Origin: Saccharum officinarum
Lineage: Eukaryota; Streptophyta; Magnoliopsida; Poales; Poaceae
Assembly (NCBI GenBank): GCA_020631735.1
Contig: CM036170.1
Span: forward strand, 65,487,737-65,551,736
Direction of reading: 5' to 3'
Length of the DNA: 64,000 bases
Each line of letters starts with the position of its first letter. Positions within the stretch are counted from its first letter, which is position 1. A model generated the notes under the pieces. The model ran no database searches, had not been told where the DNA came from, and saw only the letters and a list, made by a program, of their open reading frames with translations. This document shows, piece after piece, positions 12,201-27,200 of this stretch. Made by a program: the position numbers and the translations under genes.

Positions 12201-15200
12201 TACTAGCTTTTTTCCCCCAAACTGGAAGGAGAGCTTCCTGTCATTATATCAAAGAGGAGAAAAACAGTACAAAACAAAAACACATGCTCACACAAACAAC
12301 AATACAATGCACACACAGAAATTAAAGTTAGAAAACACTGCTTCCACACATGTTGACCAACCTCCTGTTTTAAATCGATATTTCCAGGACATTCCAAACT
12401 TTGCAGATACTGCAACAGACCTTCCGCATAGAAAAGCCCCCTGAATGTCTCGGTTTTCCAAAGCTTCTGCTACTGTGTGATTACGAATCATTATGGATCT
12501 TTCGGACACACAAGCAATACTGCTGGAGCAAGATCAAGTAAAGAACTTCATGCAACCAGCGTTCTGTCCAAAGATGGTTTGTGCCACTCCCAACATATGT
12601 GGTCACAGAAATTGCATACATTGCTTGAACTTGTGGCTCAATTGGGATGTCCAAACCTGACCAGGGACGTCCTTCCTCAGTTTTATTCAACCACCATCTC
12701 ATCTGTAATGCCCAGACCATAACCTGCTAATTAGTACTAGTACTACCTAGGCCACCCAGATCAATTGGTTTTGTCACTTTTTCCCATGCGGCAAGCAACA
12801 GCCACCATTAATCCTATTGCTCTTCTGATTTTGTCAATTGTTTGAATCACCCACTTAGGCACATTCATGGCAATCAACAAATAAACTGGGATTGCAGATA
12901 ACACAAAACGGATTGTTTTGGGTGTGACACTAGTTGAAAGCATCGTTTAGGTGTATTTAATGAAAAATTGTACTGAAACCACTTTTGTAATAGATTCCAC
13001 TAGACAACAATGGAACAGTGGCCATTAGCACCTTCTTGTATGATCTGATTTCTGTTTTTCTCTTCAGCTCGAGGGTGAAGTAGGGGAGCCTTCTTACCGT
13101 CGTTTAGTCCTCCGTCTGGTTTCTCATGTCATCAGGCTATATAGCTCTTCACTTGTTACTGAAAGTGAGGTACTGTTTTGCCTGTTCTCATATGCATCCT
13201 GACTACATTTCTCATAATTTAATATAGAATCCAACCAGAAGCTTTAGCTGACTATAATGGTGATTAATGATTGTTCTGTAACTTAAGGCAATTAATCATG
13301 TTACTAGCTGTTTAGGGTCAATATGCTTGGGAATGCATCATACACAATCCTAAAGTAATGAAATGAGAACAACCAATTTTGTCCATATTTGAGCAATCCT
13401 TGTTACTGCTTATCTATCTATTACTAGTAGTATATTGTCTTTTAGCTAGTTGCTAACGTGTATAAGTTGGTTGTTTTTTCTTAGGCACTAAGAATAGGCA
13501 GCTTTCTCTGAAGGCTGCAGTAGATCAATTGTATTTTCTATTTTACAGCATCAGGAGTTTCTTGGTGTGTAAGATAAGTTGTGTGTGTAAGATAAGTTGT
13601 GCAGGCTGTCAGCAAGCAGTCTATTTGATGTTTGCATGTCCTGATAGCTGCTAGAACTATATGGTCAGTTCAGCAAACTGACTTCATATGTGTACTGTTA
13701 ATATGTGTGCCTATATGCAATGAAAGCTAAGTAAGTACGTTTCAGAACTGAACCTGTGTTTAGCCTTAGCTACTCCACTCACCTCTGCTCATTCTCTAGC
13801 TGCTGCATTAAAAACAGTGCATTAGGTAATTAGGTTGTATCCACACCATGTAGATTAAGCACCATAAGCCCGCAAAATTTTCAAAAGGTGAATCAATCAA
13901 TGTAGACATGACTTTGTATCATGTCAGGAATCATTGTTAGTTCCTATTCCTAAATTGATTTACCAGTAGATCTTAGACTTTGCATTCTGCAATTTGGAGG
14001 AGTGGTTCTTACTAGCTATTTTCCCTCATATGATTGACCATGCGTTCACATTTTACTTGTAGGTAGAAATTGCTAGCTAGTCATGTAACACTTTGAAGCA
14101 ACTAATTTGGGATGTAAAATAATTAGAGTTCATTATTATACGAGTGCTCATGGTATATCTAATTCATCCAGTTATGTTAGCCTACCTAAGCTCTAAGCTG
14201 CTTCTATTAACAGGTTTTCCTTAATATGCTTGTAAAAGTTACCCGTCAGGACTTACCATTATGGCATCAGATACTTGTACTTGAAATTTTAAGGGTAAGT
14301 TTCTTTGGCTAAAATAGTGGTTCATGCTTATTGATTAATGGTTACGTGCTTGCCTTTATTGTTATTTGTTCATCAGGGTTTTTGTGTAGAAGCCTGCACT
14401 CTGCGCTTGCTGTTTCAGACATTTGACTTGTACGTATTATTTCCACAGTGCTATTCTTGAATTCTCTTCTTCTGGTTGATGAATTTCTATACAGCTTCTC
14501 TCCAGGGGTTTGCTAATCATGTCAGATTGCCAGTCCTGTAGCATGGAAATTTAGGATTTACTTTTTTTTTCCTTAGCTATCCATTTGTAAGAGAACAGAG
14601 CCATAAATATATTTTCTTTTCTTTTATCTAGAATCTTGTTATGGTCGGCAAGGTGTACCAGCGTCGGGGGAAGGCAAGTGGCTAATGGGTGGTCGCTCGC
14701 AGCAGTTTGGGCGCGGTCACCACCCTGGCCAAGCCTGTTTCCGGCGCCCAGCAGTTAGTCTGGATCCTAGTTTCCAGGAGGATTATCTATTTCATTTATT
14801 AGGCATATGAATTTCAGTTAATTAGCTTGATTTGTTAGGATTGCAAGTATAAGTGTCGAACATTATCTTGGAATGAAGTCAGCCTGGGATTGAGATTTAT
14901 CTCCCCTTGGGCCCCTGGGCGTTACTGTTCATCGCCATTCTCTTGCCACCGTTCCCATCTATTCCAGGGCGCCGAGCACGGCGCCTCTTCCTCCACGCCG
15001 CCGCCGCGGATTCAAGCCACGGCCACCCATCCTCCATCCCTACGCCCTCAGGTCCCTGGGGTCTAACAAATCTATAGATATGTAAGAGTACATGAAATTA
15101 TGAAAAGTTTAGCCTTTCTGTTGGGTGTGTTTGTGTGCATCTTTTCCTTAATGCACAATCCTGTGTATTTGAGAAAAGACAAGCTTATACTCCCTCCATT

Positions 15201-18200
15201 CCAAATTGTAGGACATTTTAGTTTTGTCATAAATCAAACTTCTAAAATTTTAAACAAGTTTATAGAAAAATGCACCAACATCTATAACATCAAATCAGTT
15301 TCATTAAATTCTCCATGAAATATGTTTGATGGTGCATTTATTTAGTATTCTAGATGTTAATATATTTTTCCATAAACTTGGTCAAAGTAAGCGAAATTTG
15401 ACTTAGGAAAAAACGAAAACAATGCACATTTTGGAATAGAGTAATAACCAGTAGAGAACTGGCAAGTCACTATAGATATTTACTTTTCGGTCTTAATGGA
15501 AAGGTGACACTTGCCTTAAGAAAGATATGTATCTGTTAACAATCAGTATGAGAAATATAGTGTAGATATCTCTTGAAGGTTCTTTGTTTTCTTCTTCTAA
15601 CATGCTTTGAAATTTTTTATATTTGGTATCTGTAGTTGTATGCTTTTTATTGATTTGAAGACTTATCTGACTATCTGTTGGCGTTTCTTGTGAAAATGTT
15701 CCTTGTTATGTTTTATCTTTTGCATTGTTTCTTGGCCAGAAATTCCTTTTTGCAGCTTATTAACTATCCATGCCAGTATGTCCACTGCATCGGTGCTTTA
15801 TGTCTGTGGGCATAACATTAGGTTTTTAGGAGAATATGCTGATATCCTTTTCTTGTTTTAATAATACAGGAATCCTGTGAATACCAATGTCGTGGAGAAC
15901 ATAGTTAGAGCACTTGCTTTGGTGGTAGCTTCAATTCAGGTGGTATTGGTTCCCTTGCTTCAAAAGAACATCATCCTTATTAATTACATGTTTGTTTGAA
16001 CTCATTTTATTTGAGAATTTTCCATTGCTATTCCTTTAACTAGAAATGTTTCTCTTATAGGCTTCAGATTCAAGCGAAGAAACTCTAGCAGCTGTTGGTG
16101 GAATGTTCAGTAGTAAAGCTAAAGGTACTCTCTACAGTTAACAAAGCCTAGTGATTAAATTATTACTTGCTCTGAGCTTATTGTTTTGTTTACTCAGATT
16201 TGTAATAACTACTGATATGGCAAATACCATTCAGGGATTGAGTGGAGTATGGATAATGATGCATCAAATGCTGCTGTTTTGGTTGCCAGTGAAGCACATA
16301 CTATCACTCTGGCCCTTGAAGGTCTCTTAGGTGTAGTTTTCACTATTGCCACTTTGACTGATGAAGCTCTAGATGTTGGTGAGGTAAGAACTAAGAGGAG
16401 ACGATTCTTATGAATAATATAATAATGAAGCTCTAGATGTTGCTGAGGCCTCTTTGTACAGTGTTGCTCGTTTTTTATTTTAATAAAAACCACATTGGGG
16501 GCCTCCCCTGCTGTACATTTCATTCGAACAATGAATATTTGAATTTAAGTTTAACTAATCTTTTCTGTATCTTTTTAGCTTGAATCACCGAAATGTGAAT
16601 CAAATAGTATGGAATGTAGTGGACAGTTGGCCCTTCTTTGTATGGCTATGGTCAATTCAACATGGTTAACCATCCTTGACTCTCTGTCACTTATTTTGAT
16701 GAGGTCAGGCCAATCTTTAAACGTACATGTACTTTCCTATAAATTATATGTTATTTTTCCTATTCTTATGGTTATGGGTAATCTAATTAACAGGTCACAG
16801 GGGGAAGCTATAATATTAGAGATATTGAAAGGATACCAAGCATTCACTCAGGTGATAATAGTGGTCTGTTGATGTATCAAGAACTTTGGAAAATTGCCCT
16901 ACTCTAGTCCACTTAGAGAGTAACAGTATTCCACCCATGATGTGGCTTAAGGGCTACTGGTCTTCTGTTGCTTTTCTGTTTTATCCATGTCCTATCCTTT
17001 ATAGTGAATTAACTGCTTTGACAATCAGAATGTGGGATGCATACTATTTCAGGCTTGTGGAGTTCTCCGTGCTATAGAGCCCTTAAACTCTTTCCTAGCA
17101 TCACTTTGCAAGTTTACAATCAATAATCCAAACGACGGAGAGAAGAAAAGGTATGCTACTGTTGTCTGGTTTACTAGGATTCTTACTGGGCATATAACCA
17201 AATATCTTGTTGGTAGAATCATATATCATATGCCTGCAGCCCCCTCCTCTTGCGAAGTATATAACGTGTGATGTGACAAGTAATATTGTAATGTGGTTTG
17301 TTAGAAATACTGTGTAAGCATATCTTAGTTTTCTAATAGCAAAAACAGTAGGGGTTCCTGCAATATTCATCCATCTTGTAAATTCCAGCCTTATAATTTG
17401 TCTATGGTTAATTTTGCGTGTCTCTAATGGTGTAACCTCCTAAACGATTAGTCCAATTAAATTTCTATCTTGGTGTGTCATAGCAATAAAATATGCAGCT
17501 TTATCTGTCCGAAAAAAGGTTTTCTACCTTTTGAGTTTTTAGTTTGAATGCTATGAATTTGAAAAATGAAATATATTATTTAGATATTGTATAAACCTGG
17601 TTTGTCAGGGCATGTATGACATTTTGTTTTATAGTATTTGTGTTTTGGTAGGATCTTATGTTTTTTTTTCTCAAACGACGCACGAGAGCCGTGTGTCATT
17701 TCTTTAAGAGAAAAAGGTTCAAAGGAAGAGGGTAAAAGTAGCCCGTCCAAACACACGCCTTGCTAGAAACAGAAGAAATGATGTGCGACCGCAATACAGA
17801 CGGGCATGACCAAAAGAAAGGCCAGCCAGTCTCCCAACAACTAGTAGGCTGGACCTATGGAGAATTTTATCATTGGAATTCCCTTTTTCTTTTTGTGAGA
17901 AGATGTAGTTGGGGAAAACTGATGTGTATTCCATTAGAGAGCACGCAAGTACATATAGGACTGTTGAAGCATTCCTGGCCAATGGTGCTAGGTCTCCATG
18001 CCTACATACATGCTAACCCACACGCCTGGTCTAACACCTACAAGTGTGCTAGCCCATACACCTAGTCTAACACACGCCTGGTCTAACACCTACAAGTGTG
18101 CTAGCCCATACGCCTAGTCTAACACTCCCCCGCAGTCGGAACGTTAGCCACTTTGCACGTTTAGACTGGACCTAAACTCCGTGAACACCGAGGAGGGCAG

Positions 18201-21200
18201 CCCTTTGGTGAAGATGTCTGCATACTGTGAAGAAGTGGGGACATGCAGAACCCGAACGTCACCAATAGCAACTCGCTCTCGGACGAAGTGGAGATCAATC
18301 TCAATATGCTTGGTACGCTGATGCTGTATCGGATTGGAGGTCATGTAGACTGCACTGATATTGTCGCAATATACCAGTGTCGCGCGCTTGAGGGGGGCGT
18401 GAAGCTCTAGAAGAAGCTGGCGCAACCAAGTGGCCTCTGCAACTCCATTTGCCACTGCGCGATACTCGACTTCTGCACTTGATCTTGACACGGTGTTCTG
18501 GCGCTTGGAGGACCAGGAGACGAGGTTGTCGCCAAGGAACACAGCGTAGCCCGAGGTGGACTTGCGAGTGTCCGGGCAACCAACCCAGTCAGCATCAGTG
18601 TAGACGACAAGATCAGTCGAAGAGGACGGTCGCAGCAGGAGTCCAAGATGGAGAGTGCCTCGAACATAGCGAAGTATCCGCTTCAAGGCTACAAGGTGAG
18701 GCTCACGGGGATCATGCATGTGGAGGCAGACCTGCTGAACTGCAACGCAATATCTGGCTGTGTGAACGTCAGGTACTGTAGAGCTCTAGCAAGGCTGCGG
18801 AAATCTGTCGGATCAGACCAGGGGCCCCCTCAGCTGCAGCAACCTTAGGATTGGTGTCAACTGGAGTGGAGCAGGGCTTGCACTCGGACATCCCAGCACG
18901 GCTCAGAATATCCAGCATGTACTGTCGCTGTGAAAGGAGGAGACCGTCGCCGCTGCGCTGAACCTGCATGCCGAGGAAGTGATGCAGGACACCGAGATCC
19001 TTCATAGCGAACTCCTGCTGAAGCGCTGAGATGATTTGCCGAAGGAGAGGTGGTGAGGAAGCTGTGAGGACTATGTCATCCACATAGAGCAACAGGTATG
19101 CAGTATCTGATCCATGCCGATAAACAAAGAGTGAGGTGTCTGACTTGGCTTCAACGAACCCAATGGACAGCAGAAAAGAAGCCATCCGACTGTACCAGGC
19201 ACGAGGGGCTTGCTTCAGCCCATACAGAGACTTCCTGAGGAGGCAGACATGATCCGGACGAGCAGGATCCTCAAACCCAGATGGCTGCTGACAGTAGACA
19301 GTCTCAGACAGGTTGCCATGAAGGAAAGCGTTCTTCACATCCAACTGATGAATAGGCCACCTGCGGGACAGAGCCAGAGAGCACGGTGCGCATAGTGGCG
19401 GGCTTGACGACGGGGCTGAACGTCTCATCGAAGTCAACACCAGGCCGTTGGGTGAAACCATGGAGAACCCAACGGGCCTTATACCTCTCCAGAGAGCCAT
19501 CAGACTGGAACTTGTGCTTGAATATCCACTTGCCGGTGACGACGTTGGCCCGAGGGGGTCGGGGCACAAGATCCCAAGTGTGATTATGGAGGAGCGCACT
19601 GTGTTCTTCCATGGCTGCGCGCCAATTGGGGTCGGCAAGCGCGCTGCGGAAGGTCTTCGGCACCGCAGAGAGAGGCGACGTGGTAGGCGGCAGGCATCCG
19701 GTAGCCACTCTTGGCCCGCATGCCCATGGCGTGCTGATTTGTCACTGGGGGGACAGCAACAGCACCCTTGGGCAGGGCCGCAGCCGAAGCAGCGAGGGCA
19801 CAACCTCGCGTCGCGAGTACTGCTGCGTGAAGAGGCGAGCCGGGCGAAGAGGTGGGAACCCTGGCGGGGCTCCCGCACCTGCCCGGAGAGCCGGTGGGAC
19901 ATAGACCGGGAAGGGCGCTCCAGGCGCGCTGGGTGGCGTCACCGTGGCCGCGCGTGGCACGGGAGAAGCCGTCCCGGGGGCGCTGGGAGGTGTCGCCGTG
20001 GCCGCGCGTGGCGCGGTAGGAGTCCCTGTCGCCCGCAGCGCTGGCGGGATGTAGAGCGTAGGCGCCGGTGGGTCGTCAGCGTCAACCGGCGGTGAGGGCG
20101 CCCTAGGCATAGGCACAGAGGGGCCGGCAGGGGCGCTGGTAGAACGAGCGGTGCTGGGTGGTGTTCCTGCAGGCAAAAACTTGTGCGTCGATCCAATAGG
20201 AGGGAGCACAGCGTCAGTAGTATCGTCCTCTAGGAACTGGAGGTCTGCTGGGGTACTAGGACCGTGGCGCTCAGCGAATGGAAAGGCCGTTTCATCGAAG
20301 ATGACGTGCCGGGAGACAATGACTCTGTTAGACGAGAGGTCAAGGCAGCGGTACCCTTTGTGATGAGCGGAGTAGCCTAGGAAGACATAGAGGACAGACC
20401 TAGGGGCGAGTTTGTGGGGGGTGGTAGCTGACATGTTGGGATAACACTTGCAACCGAAGACTCGTAGATGATCATATGTGGGTGGCTTGCCATAAAGGGC
20501 AAGGTGAGGTGTGGAGAACTGTGGAGTCTTGGTGGGCAGGATGTTTAGAAGAGCAGTGGCTGTGGAAAGAGCCTTAGCCCAGTAGGACGGAGGCATTGAC
20601 GCCTGAAAAAGCAGGGAGCGAACAACATTATTGGCGGAGCGAATAATGCGTTTAGCTTTACCATTTTGAGACGAAGTGTAGGGGCAGGGCATGCGAAGAT
20701 GGATGCCCTGCGCGAGGAAGAAGTGTCGGGAGCTGGAATTGTCGAACTCGCGCCCGTTGTCACACTGGACAGCCTTGACGCGAGCGCCGAACTGAGTAGA
20801 GGCGTAGGCGATGAAGGAGGCGAGTGTGCTGAATGTGTCAGATTTCAGGCGTAAAGGAAAAGTCCATAAGTAATGAGTGCAATCATCAAGAATGACCAAG
20901 TAATATTTATAACCAGAAATGCTCACAATCGGAGAGGTCCATAGATCACAATGTATAAGGTCAAACTTATTAGACGCACGTGAAGTAGACTCATGAAAAG
21001 GCAAGCGAACATGACGCCCTAACTGACAAGCATGACACAACTCTGAGCAGTCCTGAATAGGACAGGAGACACTGGACGCGAGCTTGGACAAAGCCTCGTG
21101 ACCGGGGTGGCCAAGACGTCGATGCCACAGTGGGGAGGAAGCCTGGGCGACCAAGGAGTGCGCTGGAGGTAGGTGGAGGGGGTACAACGGCCCAGAGCTA

Positions 21201-24200
21201 TTGCACCTGACGATCTCTCTCCGAGATGGAAGAACCTTCACAGAACAACCAGCGGGGTCAAACTCAACAGAGCAATTATTATCGGTAGTGAATTGGCGAA
21301 CAGAGATGAGATTCTTAATAATCTGTGGCGACACAAGAACATTATTAAGACGAAAAGCTGGAGGTAACTCTGTAGAACTAATGGCTGTAATAGGAAGCAT
21401 TGAGCCATTACCGACAACAATGGATAAAGGAGTAGGGTACCTCGGGAAAGAGGTATGTGAAAGTGAGGAGGACTGAGGTTATATGCGAAGTAGCACCTGA
21501 GTCGAAATACCATTCGTTGGAGGCGGGAGGCGTCAGCGACGTCGTGCTGAAGGTGGAGGCGAGGGCATTGGGATCCCACGACGGCAAGTCGGCCACAGGG
21601 TTGTACAACCCTGGTGCAACCCAATGTCCGGAGGCATCAGGGGTAGCGCCGGTCGGCTGCTGGACGAAGTGCTGTTGCTGTGCCAGCAGGGCCTGCTGCT
21701 GCCGCTGTGCCTGTTGTTGCGCTTGCTGCTGCGCCTGCTGCTGAGCCAGCAGGTGTGGAGGCACCGGGATGGGGGCCAGCGGAGGTCGGGGACCCCCCGG
21801 CCATATCTGAATGGAACCCATCCACGGGTTGTAGTAGCTTGGCCAGGGGCGATTGCCGGCGGCGGGCTGCTGCTGACCGCCGGTGGGGGCGCGCTGTCCG
21901 CCAGTGCTGGAGACGCCTTTGCCGCTGCCGCCACGCTTGCTGCAGCGGCTGTTGCTGGGCTTGGAGTGCCCAGCGCCACCGGAGCCCGACGCCGGCAGCT
22001 AAGGGGCGGAGGTGGCAGCAGACAAGGCGGTGGCAGGGGCCTCCTTCTTGTTCTCCAGCGTGAGTTCCTCGAGAATGAGGTCGTCACGGGCCTCCAGGAA
22101 GGTGGGGAAGGGGCGAGCGCGGCGAAGAAGCGCCCCGACGTGGCTGAACCGCTCGTTGAGGCCCCGAATCACGTTGAGGACCAGCGTGCGATCGGTGACG
22201 ACCTCGCCGAGGGCCGTGAGATCATCGGCCATCTTCTTCAGCTTGCGGCAATAGTCGGTGACGGAGAGGTCCCCCTGGACGAAATTGCGAAACCGTGTGT
22301 CGAGGTGGATCGAGCGGGCCTCGCGGTTGCCGAGGAACTAGGACTCGACGGCGAGCCAAGCATGGCGTGCGGTGGAGCCCTGGGCAGAGATGATCTCGCC
22401 GAGGTCGTCGGTGAGCGTGGCGATGATCCACGACTTGACGACGCAGTCCATCCGGGCCCAGTCGGGAGAGACGAGGTCTGGATTGTCCTCGAGCACATGA
22501 CCCCGAAGGGAGAATTTGCCGAGGATGAGGAGGAACTGGTCGCGCCACCGGTTGAAGTTGCCGGAGTGGACGTCGAGGATGGTGGTGACGTGGTTCCTAA
22601 TGTTGCTGACGGCGACAGCCTGGGAGTGAAGTTGCAGAAGGGCAACGGCCTCGTGGTGCAGCATGGCGGCGCGGAGATCAGCAGGAGTCGAGGCGCCGCC
22701 AGGAGCGCCATCGGATGGTTCGGGAGCAGAGGCGGCGGCAGCAGCCGCCCGCTCCTTGGCCGCGCAAGCGAGGGCATCGCTGGCGCGCTGAGCGGCGGCG
22801 TCGCGATCCTTGGCCGCGGCAACGGCCTCCTCGGCCTGAAGGGCGCGGGCGAGAGCAGCCTCGCGGGCAGCCTGGCGCTCGTGCTGAGCAGCGGCGGCGG
22901 CCTCCCTGGCTTGTGCCGCAGCAGCAGCATCGCCGGAGGCAGCGGCGGAGGTGTCCTGATCACCGTCGGCCCCCTTGGGGTTTGCCCTTAAGAGGTCCTG
23001 ACATGGTGGCGCAGCACGGCAGGGAGCCGGCGCGCGGTGGTGGGCGCTGCGCGGCGAGGTGCCGGCGCGTGGGGTGGGCAGCGGAAGGTGGAAACCTAAC
23101 CTAGGCGTCTGATGCCATGTGAGAAGATGTAGTTGGTGAAAACTGATGTGTATTCCATTAGAGAGCACGCAAGTACATATAGGACTGTTGAAGCATTCCT
23201 GGCCAATGGTGCCAGGTCTCCATGCCTACATACATGCTAACCCACACGCCTGGTCTAACACCTACAAGTGTGCTAGCCCATACGCCTAGTCTAACACTTT
23301 TGATAGCTGTAAGTCTGTAACGCCCTAGAGTCCAAATGACTTAGATCCACTCTGCACGCTGAGCAAACCACACCTACCACCATCCCACTTATGCTTTCGT
23401 CCTCGCTTCGCGTAAAAGGATTAACCTGGGGATGGTGGGATGGACTCTAGAAGTCTTATATGTTGGTCTATCCCACCTTTAACATCCAAGGTGGGACTAA
23501 ACTATCCACAATATCTCATTAACATGCACATGGGCCACTCTGGGCCAAACTCCAAACTGGGCCGGATGTGACAATAGCTACAACCTACAAGAGTATTTGC
23601 AGTCTTGTATGTCATTAGGCATCACTAATGACCTCATAGAGGATAATTTTTTTTGTTTTATTGTTTACTTCTGTGGTAGTAGTATGTTGAAATTGCTATG
23701 TCGAAATGATAGGACAAATGACTAATAGTGGTGAACTAATAACTAAAATACAAGATATTAAGTACAAATTCATGGTTGCTGACTGGATTACAACTTTGCT
23801 AATGTTCAATTTACACTTGCCTTAGTCCAAAGTCTGGAGAGTGGTCATTTACATTTCATGTGATGAACTTCATTTACACTGAATGCTTCAGCCGTGCCTA
23901 AAGTTTTGTGCTGCATCTGCTATTCATGAGCTTTGTGCAATTATTTCACCTCACTTAGTTTCCTTTCATATGTGTCAGCATCTTGCAATCTCCTGGATCA
24001 AAGAGGTCAGAAACTTCAATTGATCAGCGTGATAGTATTATTCTCACACCAAAAAATGTTCAGGCAAGTAGGAAAGAAGCGCAGTGTCGCTTACAACTAT
24101 ACTATGGTCCCTTGCTTTTTCACATGTATTTACACATGTTTCATTCTGAATTCAGGCACTAAGGACACTTTTTAATGTTGCACATCGATTACACAATGTC

Positions 24201-27200
24201 CTTGGTCCTTCCTGGGTTCTGGTATGCAGAGAGTTAGATAAGTCTAACATTTTTAAGCTAATTAAGTTTCATGAATTATACTTCTAAATCTCTTATACAT
24301 GGAGTTGTAGGTATTGGAGACTCTTTCAGCACTTGATAGAGCTATTCATTCTCCACATGCTTCAACTCAGGTTACAGTACTTTGTCCCCAAGTTATTCAT
24401 TATTATGGTTGAGGAATTCATGTTATTCAGAAGTTGATGTACTTTGTACTCTTCTTTTTTGCTAACATCTTATTACCAAAAATAAGACATTGTTATGTGT
24501 GTCTAATTTAAGTTAGTGCTGTCATTTTGCTGACACTGCCAGTTTCTCTCACAGGAAGTATCAGCTTCTGTTTCAAGACTTTCAAGAGATACATCGGGAC
24601 AGTACAGTGATTTCCATATTCTCTCTTCTTTAAATTCTCAGGTCAGGAGAGGGATTCTTTTTCTTCTTTTTTTTCATGTTTTTTTGTAGGTATTATCTTA
24701 ACTATATTGCTTATATGATAAAGTGTATTTTGTTTCATTGTTGGAGAAATTTGTTTGAAAGTTGCTGCTGTCATGTTTTAACTAAATTGTAATGTTAAAC
24801 TGCATTTTGTTTCTTTGTTGGAGGAAGTTGTTTGAAAGTTCAGCCTTGATGAACATAGCTGCAGTGAAGTCACTCTTGTCTGCGTTGCACCAATTGTCAA
24901 GTCAGCACATATCTGGAAGCTCTCAATTGTCTGTCCAGCAGATCGGGAGCATTTCATTTTCAGTGGAGCGCATGACAATGATTCTCGTCAATAATCTGCA
25001 TCGTAGGTGCTTTCTTTACTTGGACCGTTCTTGCAGATAAAATAACCTATATGAATCAGTTATGGTCTTTTATGATCAAACATAAGCTTGATCAAGTATA
25101 AATACTACAAATGTGTTTTTTTCAACAGTGATAGTGTGAGCTTGATCACATATATATTTGTACTTAAGATGTATTTGCTAAACTGAACAGTTAGTTTGCT
25201 GGATCTGCTTTTCGAATTTCAAATGCCGAACATAATTGGTAGTTTGTATCATCTATATTTTGGGCTTGTGTGACATGTCACATTGGCATAGCAGAAGCAT
25301 TGAGGTCATCAAACATCATATCAACCTATAGCATCAGTCGCTTACTCATGAGCATGACGATGATATATTAGAATAGCAAGTTACTACTGTCTACTGCATA
25401 CCATAGTTCATGTATATGAATGAGCATAAGATTTGCTATTGAGGAAGATCAGTTCATTGTTGAACTTGATCATTAGTCTTTAATGTGTTGTGTAACTAAT
25501 GTGGAGCCTATTTTAGTGATAAAGCTTATTGGCACCACAATTTATTAGTTCTGCTATTGATTATTTATGTTATTTATTCTGTTCAGGAGTTGAACCGATA
25601 TGGGATCAAATTGCTGCTCATCATCTTGAGGTAGCAGTATCTTTTCATTCACTGGTAGTTTTCTCTCCGTTTATATAACGTCATGATGATCTTGGTGATG
25701 ACATTGCAGCTTGCGAATTGCTCTAACCCACAACTACGTAGTATGGCACTGAATTCATTGGATCAATCGATTTGTTCGGTAGTGGGTTCTGAAAAATTTC
25801 AGGGCATCAGCTCAGCACCTCATCAGTTTCAAGAAAGCCATGTAAGGGATCAATAATAATACTCTACTGTTTCCTCTGCTTGTGCTATTGTCTGACCTTT
25901 CTATTCCTGTGCTTGCTAGTTGGTCAAAGAAAGTGAAACTGTATCATTTGAGTATGCAGTTTTATCTCCATTGGTGATCCTCTATTCCTCCAACAAGAAT
26001 GTTGATGTACAAATGGGTGCACTAAAGATTCTTTTGCATGTTCTCGAGGTACTTATTTCTTGTATAGGCTTTTCATTGGGTATATCAGACAATGTCCTCT
26101 TACCCGTATTTTTTCAGAGACATGGAGAAAAGTTGTCGTATAGCTGGCCCAGCATTCTTCATATGTTAAGGTGTCACTGTTATTCATTCATGAATTATAT
26201 GTTTTTATTTGACGTGTTTGCTGTTTCTTACATCCTTATTTTCTTCCAGGGCGGTTACCGATGCATCAGAAAAAGACCTCATCTCCTTAGGCTTTCAGGT
26301 AAAATTACTAAATTGTTCCTTGCTATGTTTAGCATGATGTGATTTTTCTGAGGGAGTTTTTCCCCTGGCATAGCTGCTTGGGCCTGTTATGTTTTTGCCT
26401 ATCTATGGAAGTCGAATAGGATTATGGATTACATTTCTCAACTCTTGAATGGAGGAGGACCAAATAAGCACTTTTTAAGTACTCCCTCCGTCCACAAAAG
26501 AATGCAATTCTTGCTTTTTGAGAAGTCAAACAGTTTGAACTTTGACTAAATTTATATAAAAAGTAAAATAAGTACCATTTCATAATAAATTTATTTGGAG
26601 ACATAAATGCTAATACTCCCTCCGGTCCAGTATATCTGGCGCAATCCCGTTTTTCATTTCGGCCACAATATCTGGCGGAGTGGGGGATACCGAGAGCCAT
26701 TAATTAGTTTGGAGTTAATTAGTCTGTAGTTAAATGTATGGCTAGCAACGAAGCCTGCATGCAGCTAGCAACCAAGCGTTGCATGCATGCGCCAATTCAT
26801 TTCGGATGAGGAAAATACGGAGGGCAACTCATTTCTACTAGAGAATCCTCGCGGCTGGCAGCGCGGCTGTTACCACTTGATACGGAGTTAATGCGCAGCG
26901 CATGCTTTGGTAGAGTTTCTTGGTCTCTGGAATTTGGCTCCTGGCGCCAGATATACCGGACCGGAGGGAGTACTATTTACTATAAACTTGGTCAAACTTG
27001 AGTTAGTTTGACTGGCACGGATCCCATAATTGCATTCTTTTTAGACAGAGGGAGTACTGATAAAGTAATATTGACCTGTAATAAATATGCAACGAAGGTA
27101 CACTCGGAAACATTTATGAACTATAACACTGGTTTTCAATATGCTGGTCATTCTAGTTAAACAAAAGGATAATAAATCTTGAGTGTTCATTTGTTTTTGC

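Larger units (their letters stand above)
17894..23296 (-). mobile_element. Copia-2: full-length Copia retrotransposon, degenerate
   Basis: 5403 bp, antisense in MON2 intron 17. TSD CTTTT at 17889-17893 and 23297-23301. Primer-binding site on the minus strand is TGGCATCAGACGC (initiator tRNA-Met type), directly after the 5' LTR; the polypurine tract GCGGGGGAG precedes the 3' LTR. Order gag-PR-IN-RT-RH. LTRs differ by three substitutions and one 52-bp duplication, so a fairly recent insertion. Confidence 0.94.

Noticed and set aside
21624..22991. 455-codon open frame on the + strand
   Set aside because: Exact antisense of Copia-2 gag. High GC at third positions keeps the opposite strand open; no domain of its own.
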